Source of the DNA: Xestospongia bergquistia
Taxonomy: Eukaryota > Porifera > Demospongiae > Haplosclerida > Petrosiidae
Direction: 5' to 3'
Length of the DNA stretch: 64,000 nucleotides
NCBI GenBank assembly: GCA_963965975.1
Contig: OZ014419.1
Span: forward strand, 7,334,150 to 7,398,149
Under the pieces are notes generated by a model. It was given only the letters and a program-made list of their open reading frames with translations, had not been told where the DNA came from and ran no database searches. The position numbers and the translations under genes were made by a program. Within the stretch, counting starts at the first letter, position 1; every line of letters begins with the position of its first letter. This document shows positions 49,481 through 62,437 of this stretch, in pieces.

Positions 49481-51780
49481 CTAACATTTCTACACAAGTT
49501 TTGTCATTATGGTAAAGAAAGTATTTGTTGTATTTGGTCTGTTTGAATTATGAATAAATATTAAATTTTGTTGGAAGCTTTGTCTTAGCTCATTCTCTAT
49601 ACTACTAAGAATATTTATTAGTAACATTTGTTATTACTACACATTACTGTTAATTGTTAAAATTCTATTTATAATAGTTTGTCTATAAAAGTGTCTATTA
49701 TGACGCAATGATTATGTTTGTATTGCAAAGAGTTATTTGTATTAGTAACATTATTTCTAAGAATTGTTGAGAGTTGCTTTTTATCTTAGTTTGCAAAGTT
49801 ACTAGCATAGTGATGCAATACATTATAACATTGATAACATATATCATATACAACTGTTTTGATATGTTGTGTTGGTTCAGATTAATGGTTTATTATAATA
49901 TATTTAGGTGGGATCTACTCCAGTCATGTTAGCACCAAACAAAAATATAACAAGTGTCTTTTAAGTTATTGTCATATCTGTATTTCAATATGACTCACTC
50001 AGTTTGTTACTCACAAGTAAATAAGAGATGGTACTTTTTAAAAGACTATCCTTTAAATTATGGAAATAGCAATAAGTATGCCAAGTATAGAGCTGACCAA
50101 TATACCAGTACTGTTATCATATCAACACTTAAATTATTCAATATCATGCAATGTATTGTAATTTTTAAATACTGCCTCATTTAAGTTTTAATACAAATGG
50201 CCTCTATAAATGACAGGAAGGATATTTAGTTATTGTATTGTTTGATAATAGTTCAGCTGGAGTAGAAGATTTTTAGATTTGTATTAAATCAAACATGAAA
50301 ACCATTAAACATTCTTAAAAGTATTACAATTTATAAAAGGAAAGGCACTTTGTTACACTCTGATATATTTTAAAATTAAAGATTTAATACCAAGACAGAT
50401 AATTATAGTTATGACTCAGCTTTAATACCAATGAAATAACAAACAAAAGAAGAAGTTTGAACAATATAATAACAACACTTAAGAAAACTAACACAACAGA
50501 AATGTATCACTTCAATGAAAGGGATGAAAGAATCAATTAATAATTACTATTAACAACTGACAACCTTCTACTATCTACAACATCATAAAGAAACCTAGAA
50601 GGAACCTGTTCCTATGAGGCACAGATCTTTTCACTAAATTTAGAGGTTCTATAATCAGTTCAAGTCACTCTGTACCATTGCTCCTTCATTATTGTACCAA
50701 CAATGTACAAAATTATGAAGTTATTTGACAGTGAAAATGAATACCTCATTTCTTTCATTTTATTCTACAGAGGTACTTTACTTACGTTTCATTAGCTACT
50801 GCATGGAAAAACAATGAAGAATGAAATATGGTAGTCCATAAATGAAATCTTCGAGACTTAACCTGTACTTATATTATAGTCTTCTGATATAACTGTAGCT
50901 TCATTTTTATATAATGAATTCCAATTCAAATCAGTTCTTTTCACTCTTGATACATTTCACATATTTGCATATCAACTCACATTCAGCAAAACCGCCTCTT
51001 AGGGTGGTTTAATACACAACGTTTGTAATGTACATTTGAGAGCATGTGAGATAATGTGAGACAATTAAAATAGATGGATCATATTAATTTTAATGTATAT
51101 TGAGTTTCCAGTAAATAATGCATCTTGCAATTCCATAACGAATATTTTTTGCCTCATATCAATAAAGTATGAATATACTATGCTCTATCCAAAGTAAAAA
51201 AAATCATTAGTGTGCTTCAAATTTTTGGGTAATTTATTAAATGAAATGCTCAATAGTTTTATTCTATTATAAGTTTATGCAGTTAATTCAAAGAGTATGA
51301 AAACATCAATGGGTAGCTTAAAAACTGTCTAGTTACACATCTTCCTTGTTTGGTAAAGTCATGATAGCCAAACTGCCTCAGTTACTTGGTTTTATACATT
51401 ATAAATACTGAAAAAAGTGACAATAATGATTTAAGGTGACAGGATACTGAATTATGTTATTGTTGTATTATCAAAGTACATACTAAGGCTAATTTTCAAA
51501 CACCAAGAAGCTAATGATGTATATCAAAGTATAATGCTTATTAAGATTCACTAGCTGTTGAAACTACAAGAATGTGCTTTGTACAGTTAGCAAGATTCAT
51601 TTTCACCAAAAGTTTAATGTTGAGTTTTTCACACAAAGATTTCCATGATGAAAATAGATTGAAATCAAGAAAACATCAAAAGAAATTAATGGAAGCTTTT
51701 TGCAAGTTCGTCTATACTGTGCAGGGATTTCGCCTTCCGGTAATTATTAATAATCGCTATTAATTAAAAATTATTAATTA
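49481..51780. other. AT-rich intergenic stretch (mirror of 18989-21289)
   Basis: No exon supported. At 51100-51180 it differs from arm 1 at several bases (for example 'gcctcatatcaataaagtat' here against 'atagttgatttatatgaggc' there), more than in the neighbouring genes. Confidence 0.5.
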
Positions 51781-53952
51781 TTATGATGCATGTAGTCTCT
51801 TTGGTTTGTGTACGTCATCTTTTGGTAACGATGTGTCTTTAGCGAGATTATTTGTACTTTGACTCGATAACACTCGATCCCAGAACTCTGGATCATCTGA
51901 GAGAGAGAGAGAGAACATTAATAGTGTCATAGTGATTGAAGTACATGACCAGGACTCTCCTTTTGGGAAGGGACTAACTACTGCTAACTTTGCTCACAAA
52001 TGAAATATTTATAGAGCAAGAAACAATGATGAAGTGATGTATATAACAAATCTTGTACTAAGTTCAACACACAAAGGACAAACATTGTCACATTGTTCAC
52101 ACATTGTAGTTATGATGTAAGTATCAATTCTACAAACCCATAGAAACTCCTTACCATCAGTGATAAGGTCAAGATATGCAACAGGTTCTTCATCTTCAGC
52201 TACTCCCTCTTGGTTAACACGACAAGTTTCACTTTCCTGTTTTTGTTGATGCTTTTGCTGCCATTCTAGTTTTTTTAGCTTTTGCTTAGCTAAACGTAAC
52301 TTTCTATTATCCTCTGCAGAGTTATTCCATCCATCTTTACTCATTGGAGTAGCTACATACACATTTGGACTTGTTTCCTTTCCAGTTGGAGTTCCTTTAT
52401 CAGCACTGGTTAATGAGGTAGCCCCTTCACTAGACGACCTTATTGAATTAGGTGTTTTGTGATATACAGGAGTTTGCGGTTCTTGTTTCAAAGATTGAAT
52501 AACTTTAGTGTTACTTGATGTGCTATTAAGAGATGTAGAACAGGTTGGCAATGAAGTCTTGGCATCCACATCTGAACTGCTCTGCCCACTATCCAAACAA
52601 TTGTTGCTTTCTTTTAATAAACTGTTCATTACTCTCTTTCTTTTTTGCTGGCAATATCCTTCAGCTTTTAAAGCATCGATTAAAGGGGTACAACCCACAC
52701 ATGAGTCTGGTGGTGTCTCCATTTGCTGGGACTCTGATGTAGTGGCATGCATGAAGTTGGAAGGATGAGATGGGAGAAGATTATGAAGACGATTGTAACG
52801 ATATTCAAGTAAAGAAGGATGAAGTTCTCCCATGCACTTTAAGTTTTGTTGTTGTATTTCCTTAGATTGCTGTTCCAAAAATGAAACCATCAATAACTGA
52901 TGCTAATTTGTTGATTATGTTAGTACCTGTCTAGGTTGTTTTTGAACTACTTTCAGGAAGTTTTTATCAGCAAGACAATTCCCTAGCAAGTTACCAAAGC
53001 TCCTGATAATGAAAAAACAATATACAACAATATATAGCATCTGTGGTATAACTGAACATAAGCTCAACATATGTGTTTGCTGTTAACCTGACTAACCGTC
53101 AATAACAATTTGTATAGTAATAAATATCATTAATACACAATACACTGCTAATTGTAACATTCATGTATCATAGATTACCTTAGAGCTCTCTTGATACCAT
53201 CAGTCACTGCCTCTTTCCTAGCTTTCTCAAGTGACAAACCTTTTGATTTCATTCCTTCACTAATACCATATCCAACGTCTTCATGGAAGGCACCATTTTT
53301 AAGTTGGACTTTGACAAATGCACTGACTCCAACATAGTACTTATCACCAACTTGATCAACAAAGTCTGAGGAGGCAAATGTGTCATTTAATGTAAAACAT
53401 TATCTGTCTGGGAGAAACCTCCCAGCTTCTAAATATCAATGATAAGCACATCATGTAAATATGAACAACTTATAACTGTAGAATACATCCCCAATATCTA
53501 TTCTATGGGCAATATGGTGGACACATAATATAATGTAACATTGCTGTGACTAATGCCAGACATACTCACCGATATTTTGTTGAGTAACTGAATGAGACCA
53601 ACCATTAAATCCAAATGTTTCGTTAGCTAAACTAATTAATTGGTGTCCCTCAATATATGCCAACTGTAATGGAACTAGTCACCATTACACAAGAAAATAT
53701 TCATACTTTTTGTCCTCCTGGTCCAGGTCTCTGACTAATATACTCTGGTCCCAGACTTTGATCTAATGCATATCGAATTGCCTCTTCTTCTTCTACTGAA
53801 TAGGAGCTCTAAGTGTAATGGTGACATGAAAAGATATGTAGAGGAATCATTAGAGATATCAGAGCAAATTATGTAAAGACTGTGTGTAGAACTGGATTTG
53901 GTTTACTGTCACGTACTTGTCCGAAGACAACTCCAACCTGAGGGGGCTGCAT
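51781..53952 (-). CDS. RAD52: RAD52 DNA-annealing protein, intact, arm 2 copy
   Basis: The mirror of the arm 1 gene, with exons 53952-53917, 53808-53707, 53663-53570, 53365-53179, 53002-52927, 52869-52155 and 51896-51781. The 294-residue open stretch around the sixth exon is the same in both arms, and no disabling change was seen in the others. Both arms therefore encode a complete 441-residue protein, and if both are real the genome has an extra RAD52 dose per haplotype. Its start is about 250 bases from the first recognised LIN37-like exon (54200), with a possible earlier LIN37 exon at 54090-54142, so the two genes are head to head and may share a promoter. Confidence 0.93.
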
Positions 53953-54199
53953 ATCGCTTCTGTTTTAGATTTCCTGCAATTTTCTAGTAGAGGGATTTTA
54001 TGTTTGAAACTAGTTCCAGTGATTTCCTGAGAACCCGTATAAGATCCCTGCACAGTATTACCACTTTATTGGTGTAAGTTTAACATACGATAGGCGCAGA
54101 AAGCAGATATCACTTGGCTGTTGAAAGAAGTACAGAGCGAACAGGTATAAAAACATCACATTTTAGTACACAATATTGTAATCAATATCTGTTTGATAG

Positions 54200-55453
54200 G
54201 CCGTACTTAACTTCGTGATGTCTTAGATGATCTAGTCTCACAGAGGAAAGATAGGTGAGTTTATTAAGTTCACACAATATTGTCAAATCAGTCATTTAAA
54301 ATGTTACTAGAGAACTTTCAAATGTTGAAATAGATGAAGATGTAGAGGAGGCAGCAAGAGATCTGTGAGTTTACTTTGATATATTTTTTATTGCATGAAA
54401 TGGACCGAGAGCTGATATAATGGAACACCATACCTCAATGTGAAATCAATATATGTTGACTTCAAGGTTTAGTGTTAATTTCCCAATGAAGTACAAATCC
54501 ATGATTGGTTCTTGTCTAGTGTAACAAAGTTATTATTTCATTTGGTTTAAGTATATCAAGGATTCAAGGTTTAATTCAGTATTGATTTGTTAATGAAATT
54601 GTTTTCATTTAGTCCAATTTTAACAGACTGTTTATAATGTAGGATAGAGTATTCATCTCCAAGGAAGCGGACTTATAAACAACGAGGAAAAGAAAACGAG
54701 CACAACGAGACAGCATATCAGACAGTAAGGAATTAAATATATCATCAAACTAGTAATTGTCTTCCGGTAGCTTTTAGTGATGAAGAAAGAGTCAAGGTGA
54801 ACAAAAGCTTATAACAATTATTATCATGACGTGTTTAGTTCTAGTGAGGTCATTCCTATATATGGTCGTCATTTAAATTTGTCTCGTCTGGGTAACACTC
54901 CATCACTTACTCAGTATGCCATGAATGGGTTGTAAACGATCCACTTGGACAGGGTCTCACTGTTCATTCTTTGTCCTTCAATACCCATCCTATGGTATGT
55001 ACTTACGAACAATGATAAGGATTTATTATTATCACATAGGTGACTGTACCAGACTAAAATGTATACAGGTAATACGTGATCATTATAGCAGATATTGTAC
55101 ACTTGTTCTTTCTCTTACTAGTCTACCATTTCCTAAGGTATCAGACAACATATCATACACAGATGATAGGCCATTAGTGGATACTGATAATATGAACCAT
55201 TGTTTAGTAAGTGGAGTATTTTATGAATGTTTTGTCATTATTGTGCTAGGATGTTGGTTTGATTAATGATGAAATGGATCCACTTAAAAGAGACTATCTT
55301 CAGAAATGGAAAGACGTTCGAATAAAGTATGACTTACTACCTGTTAGATTACTATTTGTCAATTTGATTCAGGTGTGGGAGAGATTGTCTAAAGAATCTC
55401 AACAACGTCACTCAGAAAGTTATAAAATATTACAAGAATTGTGTCAAAGATAA
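54200..55453 (+). pseudogene. LIN37: LIN37-like gene (DREAM complex), arm 2 copy, with lesions
   Basis: LIN37 is a core MuvB subunit of the DREAM cell-cycle repressor. Exons 54200-54254 (LRDVLDDLVSQRKD), 54311-54364 (ELSNVEIDEDVEEAARDL) and 54643-54724 (EYSSPRKRTYKQRGKENEHN) join in phase. Next are a short exon from about 54770 (LLVMKKES) and one from about 54840 (SEVIPIYGRHLNLSRLGNTP, HEWVVNDPLGQG). The last exons give FPKVSDNISYTDDRPLVDTD, LKRDYLQKWKD, LPVRLLFVNLIQVWERLSKE and SQQRHSESYKILQELCQR. Human LIN37 has [55 protein letters not shown] and [17 protein letters not shown] in that order. Lesions are a TAA three codons before LRDV and a one-base loss at cagtatgccatgaatgg. Both occur in both arms. 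No start ATG was found. Confidence 0.68.
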
Positions 55454-55507
55454 AAATAATCTCATCAGCAGATTTTGAGCAATTGAATTCTATTTAATTA
55501 GTAATTA

Positions 55508-56062
55508 TTAACGTAACATTGGGTAGAGAACAGCAGTAGAATGAGGTGCAATACCAACTATGTACATGTAGTCATTTCCAACAAGTATAGGTGGCTGAAT
55601 AATGGAAACATCTTTCCTACCAGTATAACTCTTAATAAGTGAACCATCTTGACTGGAGAGAGCTAGGATACTTGTCTGATTAATAGTTACATAGTAAACA
55701 GTGCCATCTGGATGAATAGACACAGGAAGATGTGAAGGTAAGTCTTGATAACCATATACAGCTGAATGCCACCGTAGTTTGCCATCAGGTGTCACTGAGA
55801 ACACCTGATTACCACAACTACAAAGAATACAAATAAAACAACATCAATTTATAATAATATGTTACCTATAGTATCCATTTCCAGAAGAATCTGCTGAGGG
55901 TGTCATCACTTGAGAGGCATTAGTACAGTAGCCTTCTCCATTGTAGAGTATTTTCCCAGTCTCTGCTTCCAGTATTATGATTTGTTTGCCATGAGCAATA
56001 TCAGGAAACAAACCAGTGCAACCATAAATGATGCCTGTGGGAGATATGGACAGATATATTAC
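55508..56062 (-). CDS. PQQ-type repeat protein, 3' part, arm 2 copy
   Basis: Mirror of 14707-15261 with exons 56062-55866 and 55817-55508. Protein reading is the same in the parts compared. It converges with the LIN37-like gene, about 55 bases stop to stop. Confidence 0.55.
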
Positions 56063-56707
56063 CTGTAATAAATCAATACCATAATGATTCAGGGAGGGTA
56101 CAGTAGCTTCAATGGCGGCAGGAGAATAAGGAGGAAACTCCTTTTATTATTAAATTAATTACTAATAAATTAAATAATTTACTTGAAATTCAGGTAATTT
56201 GGTAACTCCTGGCCATGTCCTCTCATTAGGTGTGCCAACTAATTTAAACTTGTCAGTCAAGAAAACCAAACCCGTTTGATAAGGTATTAATTATAATAAT
56301 TATAATAAAGGATATTTGAAAATTCATTTCAATTGTTCATCACATCACTTCCTGGAAAGAGAGGTTGACCAGCATTGGCTAGCTCTGATAATGACATCAT
56401 ATGACATTACAATCAATGAATATATTACTCTACCTGCAAATATACATCCAGCTGACCACATATCAATAGACTTGAGCACCCATTAGTACATCAGGAGGAC
56501 GATACCACAATGTAACAACCTAAGAACATAGGAATGAGAGGATACAGTATAAGAAAGTGGGAATGAAAATATAGGAATGAGACTTATAGAGATATGGTAA
56601 CATGAGACATAGGAACGAGGATTAAATGTACCTCAGCTGAAAATATTCTTACAGGAATACTAAAAACACGAGCTAATCCAAAATCCGCCAATTTTAATTC
56701 TCCTTTC
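56063..56707 (-). pseudogene. CDK5-like kinase C-lobe fragment, arm 2 copy
   Basis: Mirror of 14062-14706 with the same frame loss and the same TGA, so both defects were present before the arms separated. One codon differs: Gln here (DEQLK, the family residue) and His in arm 1. Confidence 0.82.
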
Positions 56708-57467
56708 TACTGAACAAGTAAACGAACAACATAGTTACTATGACATGTAATTATACAATATACAGGTGGAACAGTCTGAAATGTTGAACACAACTATATA
56801 GATATAAGTATCAAGTCAACGTGTCAATGAAACTCCAGATATTTTCTGTTTCCTTTCTTTTGTCTTTTACCACTGACTTTACCTTTTTGAAAAATGTCTT
56901 TTGAGATGGTTCCATAAATGTATCCTCCAGATGGTTCATTCTTGGAAAGCCTCTACTTTTTCCATACAAAATCTCCTTCCTAAACAATGAAATGACTTTT
57001 TTAACTGCCTGTACTTATTACCTCTAACTTGTCAAAGCTAGACTTTTGACCACTAGGTGAACAAACAGGAGCTGGAAACTCTGTCTCTGGAATTTGCTCC
57101 ATATTATGATATTGATATTTGCATACATATCTATGAAGAAAATACAAGAACAATTACAACAACTTTATCATCACTAGAGGACATTAAGTACCAGTAGCCA
57201 GTTTTTCATTTTTTTATTAAATTAAGACTGATTGCCTATGTTAGAATATAGATTTCACATTAATAAAAGACAATTACTTCTAACGTGTGCTTCTGTAATG
57301 TCAGAAAAAACTCTGATATGACTAAAGGATGATTTAGAGCTTAAAAGTAGTGGTGGAATATGTTAGAGTATCTGTCATGATTTTTTGGATTGAGTATTCC
57401 TTATCTAAACATTATTATAAGGATTGTCAAGTACTCTTATGACTAACCTACAAACACACAACAAATG
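56708..57467. other. Unassigned stretch (mirror of 13301-14061)
   Basis: Same content as in arm 1: one possible exon pair without known family and no kinase N-lobe. Confidence 0.35.
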
Positions 57468-59133
57468 CAAATACAAGTCCCTCTACATAAGATATCATAT
57501 CACATATTGTCAGCACTTTCTTTTAATGGAGGATGGGTGGAGTCATCTTGAGTACCACAACATGAAGACATGGGAGACACTTCTTCTCTCCTTTTGCACA
57601 TCAAGACATTGACTTATCACAGACAGGCCTCTCTTGACACTCGAAATCAGCACAAACATTACCAATAGCTAACAGACCACAGTATTACTGTTAGTACAAC
57701 AGAACCTATCACCTTTACCTCTACCTATAATATAAATAGTCAGTGTTGTCATGGATACTGTTGCTATGATAGTTATCAATCGATAAATATTAATTAGTTG
57801 TTATAAAAAATGGGGTCTTTAGGATGTTGCTATGGTGTGATTATCAGTGAATATTTATATTCTATTTCCTTACCTCCTACAGTAATTTGAATTCAACCAT
57901 TCTATTCAAAGTACAAGAGTCAGCTAATGATATAGTCCAATAGACTTTATTATGACCATAGCCTTCATGAAGATCCATTTTCACAGCTTCTTTGAACATT
58001 TGGAGAAAGATAGACGTTATTATCATTCACATCAAATATGTTCCACTTGTCATTCGTTGTTATAAGTATATTTGTGATAATGTAGTACACAATCACATTC
58101 TCCACACAAGTTACCACAATGATTACATAATATAAGAGCCTTACTTTTACCATCATCTTAATTATTACATTGAGGCTAAAAGGATAAAAATGACAATGTT
58201 ATAAATAATTCTCTCTTCCTTAAACATACTTCATCTGGAGTTTGCCATCTTGTCTTAGCCATTGTCCCTAGGAGATAGCAAGAGTATGTTCTTCATTAAT
58301 GACACACAGAGCAACTAAACATAGCCAGAGCTGTGTGTGTGTGTCAGATGATACATCTATGCATTATATAAGCTACTACTCACAGTATCGGAATACATTC
58401 CAGAATCTTACAAGCTTCTTTGTTGATCTTTGTCAAATATAATACAACTTCTCCAATAGCTGACTAGTCAATGGGAGATCCCTCCGCATTAAGTTTAGAA
58501 CAAATATTATGACCACATCGAACAATGTTATATGTACCAGGACCATCTACAGAGAGAGAGGGAGAAAGAGAGAGAGAGAGATTAATATACTCTAAAGAAT
58601 TAAGTGATGTCATTACCTCTTGAGCAGCAGCACATGGTACATGTACATGCAGACAATAATAACTGGCATCATTTTTCAGTATTAACTGTAATGCATACTT
58701 CGTTACCTAAATTAAATAAATATTTATAGATTATTGGATAAATGGATAGGTAGCTGGCTTAACAAATGAATGGATGGATGGATTAACAGATGGATGGTTG
58801 GTTATATGAATCGATGGATTATGGTGCAATAAATGGATAAACGAGAAGTGAACTTTAGTGATACATGTAATTCAGGAATCAGGATATATCTGGTATGAAA
58901 ACCAATCTAGCAGGAAAGTTTAATTCAAAGTGCTGAAAATCAGAATATCCATCAATTAATACTAATCATTAATAATAATCACTGATGATACAACAGTATC
59001 TGTGGAGCTTCACTATCGTCAGCTTTCTTATACAGAATGAACAAACTGGCCAATATGTTTTCTTGTTGTATAAAACCACATTTAGGATCAAATTCTAGAC
59101 TTGTCCGTTGAACCTGGCTAGCAGCTGAAGTCT
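57468..59133 (-). pseudogene. MYCBP2/Highwire-like C-terminal fragments, arm 2 copy
   Basis: Mirror of 11635-13300. The Cys-rich blocks (CNHCGNLCGECDC, MDLHEGYGHNKVYW, CADFECQE, KCLPCLH) and the internal stops are shared with arm 1. A CT/GA microsatellite at 58551-58581 precedes one acceptor and is slightly different in length from arm 1. Confidence 0.7.
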
Positions 59134-59902
59134 AAAATGTGAGACTAAGTCTTGTTTGTAAAAATGATCAGTTTCAACCCTAAGGATAATGAGTTAGAAT
59201 AGAGTCTAAATAGCCATTTGTTTCCCCAAGAAGATTTGGTCTTCATTATGAAAGCTCAGGAATTCTTCATTGTCATGAGCCTAGACCTGACTATTATTGT
59301 ATATGAATTGAGTATTCTCAAATGGACAATACTTGCAGCAAAACTAAGAGTTGTTAGAAAACATGTACCACAATCTTGGGTCTCTTCGTCACAGCTCCGT
59401 ATATTACAGGCATAGGTCTGGCCGTGTTTTACTATTTTTTAAGTTATTTATTATTTATATACAAATTTCAGAAGGTTTCCGCTATGTTTTCCGTATACTA
59501 AGATGTAGCTACTCAGATACCACTATCACCCCACTTGCAAGAAATGTTCAACTTGATTAATTCAGTTCAAGTCTTCCTGCACTAATGCCATCAATTTCAA
59601 GTTCAGAAGCCACTTCAAACAAAAAAACAAAAGTTCGGTTGTATGTTTGAGTAAGGTTGTAACATTACCCGTACTTGACATATAATTATTGTACTATTTT
59701 ATGTGTAGCACCTAATTCAAGATATTTCAGACATTATACAATGCAATAAAACTTTATTATGTGATAACAATGATACCAGTGTTGAAACAAGTGCTTAACT
59801 AAAAATACAAGTAGAACAATTAACTACAACTAGACATACATTATAACATAAGCACAATATGTTATCACCCTAATTAATAGGTCATATATGAAAGAGGTAC
59901 AG
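59134..59902. other. Receptor 3' UTR and intergenic
   Basis: Mirror of 10864-11634. A minus-strand AATAAA lies near 59753-59758, about 145 bases after the receptor stop. The open stretch at 59218-59415 has no known domain and differs in length from the arm 1 version. Confidence 0.5.
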
Positions 59903-62437
59903 TCATTTTTTGCTTTTTTTCATGGGAATTGGTGGAGGTGTCTCCAGATCTTCTAACTGAGTTTGTATCATATGACCTCTTGTGGATAACTTCTGTTTAT
60001 GACAAAATTGATGAATTGTGTTATATAATGTTTTAATACCTTAATATCAGAATAGACAACAGACTGTCCAATATCAGATGAAGGAGGTACTATTGGCCTG
60101 TTATTAGGCATAGGATCTAATTCAATATATATTACTTCAGCTCCTCTAATTGGATTGTTTGACTAATAATATGATAAATATATAAATTAAGTGATTATAA
60201 TTGTTTAAATACTTTTCTTTCTTCTTTGGACTGGGTAAAATTATCACCTTCAGTTGCTATGTTACAATGTGTTACAGGAGACGTTGTTATGGGCTCTCTC
60301 TCTCTAAGCGTGGAATATTGGCTAGAAATGTCAGTTCCTATATTACAAGGTGACACGGGAGACATTGTTATGGGCCCTCTATTAAGCCTGGAATATTGGC
60401 TAGAATCTTCATTGTGAAATAAGAAAGAGTCACTCTCAACATCTAATAGAGGTGTAGGCGCTTGGTTATCATCAGATTGAAGTTGGTTGTTCATTTCAAA
60501 ATAGATATGCTGTACAGGATTAAATGAAAGAAATATATGGACAACTGGATATACAATGCTTGACAGCAATCAAATTTCTAGTTGATTTTAAGTAATAATA
60601 AATGTATCATATACCTCATATTGATTTCTTTGAGTAGCTTCATTTGATGTTACATTATTCCTTGATAATTCTAATGTTGAAAATTCATTTTAATTTAACA
60701 AAAATTAATGATGTACTTACTCTTTTTACAAATCACAACTCCTCCTAATAATATAACAAATATTAGAAGTGCAAGTCCTCCACATACTCCTCCAACAATT
60801 GGTACCAGACTCTGTCTTTCAGGCAAAAGGGTAGCAAGAGGTGTCACAGTCATATCAGATGTAACTATATTGATACCTACAAGTAAGTATATATAATGTT
60901 GACTAATAAATGCTATACCTGATGTAACCATAACAATGCCTTCAGTAAAAGTAATTTCATTTTTTTCTGAAACATCTTTATATAGACAATCTTCAGTTAT
61001 TGTAACTCTGTATGTAAAGACTTACTATCATGTGCTAATGTTGATTTAGAAACCGTTATATGATCTAATGTGAACATATCTAGAATTATATATTATAACA
61101 TTTATTTTGCCAAATCACAATATTCTTGCCTTGAGACGATTGAAGTGAACTAGCCAGAAAAGTATCTATGAAACAGAAATGTAAAACAAAATTATTTACA
61201 TTAGAATTTAGAATTACTGACCAGCTATCTCAGTAGCTATTGAAATGGAGAGTGAAGAAGATAATATCAAAGGAATTATTACTATAGAGTTTTAAAATAT
61301 TTCACTTTGTTTCTGATATCTCCTCAGTTACCTTGTATGTTAACTCTTGGTCCGAGTCCAATTATATTTTCAGCTGTTACAGTCACATTATACTTGTTAC
61401 CATAACTAATACTATTAAAAGTAATTTGGGTTTTATTATTTGTAATATTATGTATTATACTCCCATCAGATGATGTGAGGTTATGATTAATATGATAACG
61501 TATTATTGGAGGTCTCATTGAATACTCAGGAGGCTAAAAAATTTAAATAAACATCAAAAAACTATAACTGTAAACTGCTTATACCTGCCACTGAATTGAA
61601 AGTGTACTCTGTAAATCAATAAAGTAAGTAAGATTTACAACAGATTCTGGGACTATGAATAATCATTAATTTGTCATGTGAAAAATTTATTTACCATCAA
61701 ACAGGAGATATGCAAACTTAGTGCTATTTCCAGTCTCACCATCTTTATCGATACTTTTAACAGTAAATGAGTAGTTACTGCCTTTTACTAATCCATATAT
61801 TTCCAGAGATGTGATATTATTTTCTGTCTTAACCGTTGTCATGGTGTTGTGTGTTTTATTGAACACAGTTACAATATAATTAATTATACATTGACTACCA
61901 CTAACTGGTGATGTCCATGTAACAACTACTGTATCAGCAGTTGTAGCTACAATACTGAGGTTTAATGGAGCTGTGGGTTTACCTATATACATTTAGAGAA
62001 ACAGTACATTTTGTTGAAGTATATACCTGTAATCATTATTTTACATGATTTAACATCACTTCCACTATGGCACTTAATATCTTTGTTGTGTAGTATAGCA
62101 GTAGCCGTAAAAGACAGTGCAGCTATTATACTATTGTTCTGATATGATACAAACTTTGCAGTAAATGGACCACTAGTTAAATGTGGTCCATGTTGAAGAA
62201 TTCGAAGATCTTCAGTTCCACCCATTAAGTTAGGAACAGTCCATGTTATAAGATTCTCTCCGATACCAGTGCAAGTATATGTCACATTATCCCGAAGACA
62301 ATTATCATAATCACAAGGAAGGATTACTTCAGATGTTAATTGTTCTATGGAAAATATATAATACAATAAAAATTTATATAGATATTTGAACCTATGAAAA
62401 GTAGAAGAAGGATTCTTGCTGAAATGCTTTGGTCCAT
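59903..62437 (-). CDS. Ig/FN3 membrane receptor with four ITIM-like motifs, complete
   Basis: Fourteen exons join in phase: 62437-62392, 62344-62027, 61982-61695, 61652-61585, 61533-61332, 61281-61222, 61165-61130, 61079-61026, 61005-60919, 60876-60721, 60670-60615, 60509-60213, 60162-60040 and 59992-59903. They total 1881 bases, 626 residues. Residues 1-15 (MDQSISARILLLLFI) are a signal peptide. About 16-121 form an Ig-like domain (VTYTC, ITW, DIKC). About 122-217 are FN3 (APLNLSIVATTADTVVVTW) and 218-307 a second FN3. A Ser/Thr-rich stalk follows. The membrane span is at about 411-435 (VGGVCGGLALLIFVILLGGV) with a KKK stop. The tail carries SQYSRL (Tyr496), SQYSTL (522), VIYIEL (568) and VVYSDI (593), each fitting I/V/L/S-x-Y-x-x-I/V/L, and a TPPPIP end. 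ITIMs recruit SH2 phosphatases in vertebrate inhibitory receptors; that role here is inference. Intron 7 uses GC-AG, and the acceptor of exon 9 is the least sure. Confidence 0.85.

Larger units (their letters stand above)
47883..60540 (-). repeat. Arm 2 of the large inverted duplication
   Basis: Reverse complement of 10229-22888. Gene order from the centre outward is satellite, RAD52, LIN37-like, PQQ, CDK5-like, MYCBP2-like, receptor tail. Unlike arm 1, its outer edge runs without a gap into the receptor's upstream exons, so this arm carries the natural gene context. About 25 kb separate the two inner edges. Confidence 0.95.

Noticed and set aside
53859-54053. 64-codon open stretch overlapping RAD52 exon 1
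   Set aside because: It is another frame over the true RAD52 start exon and its promoter side.
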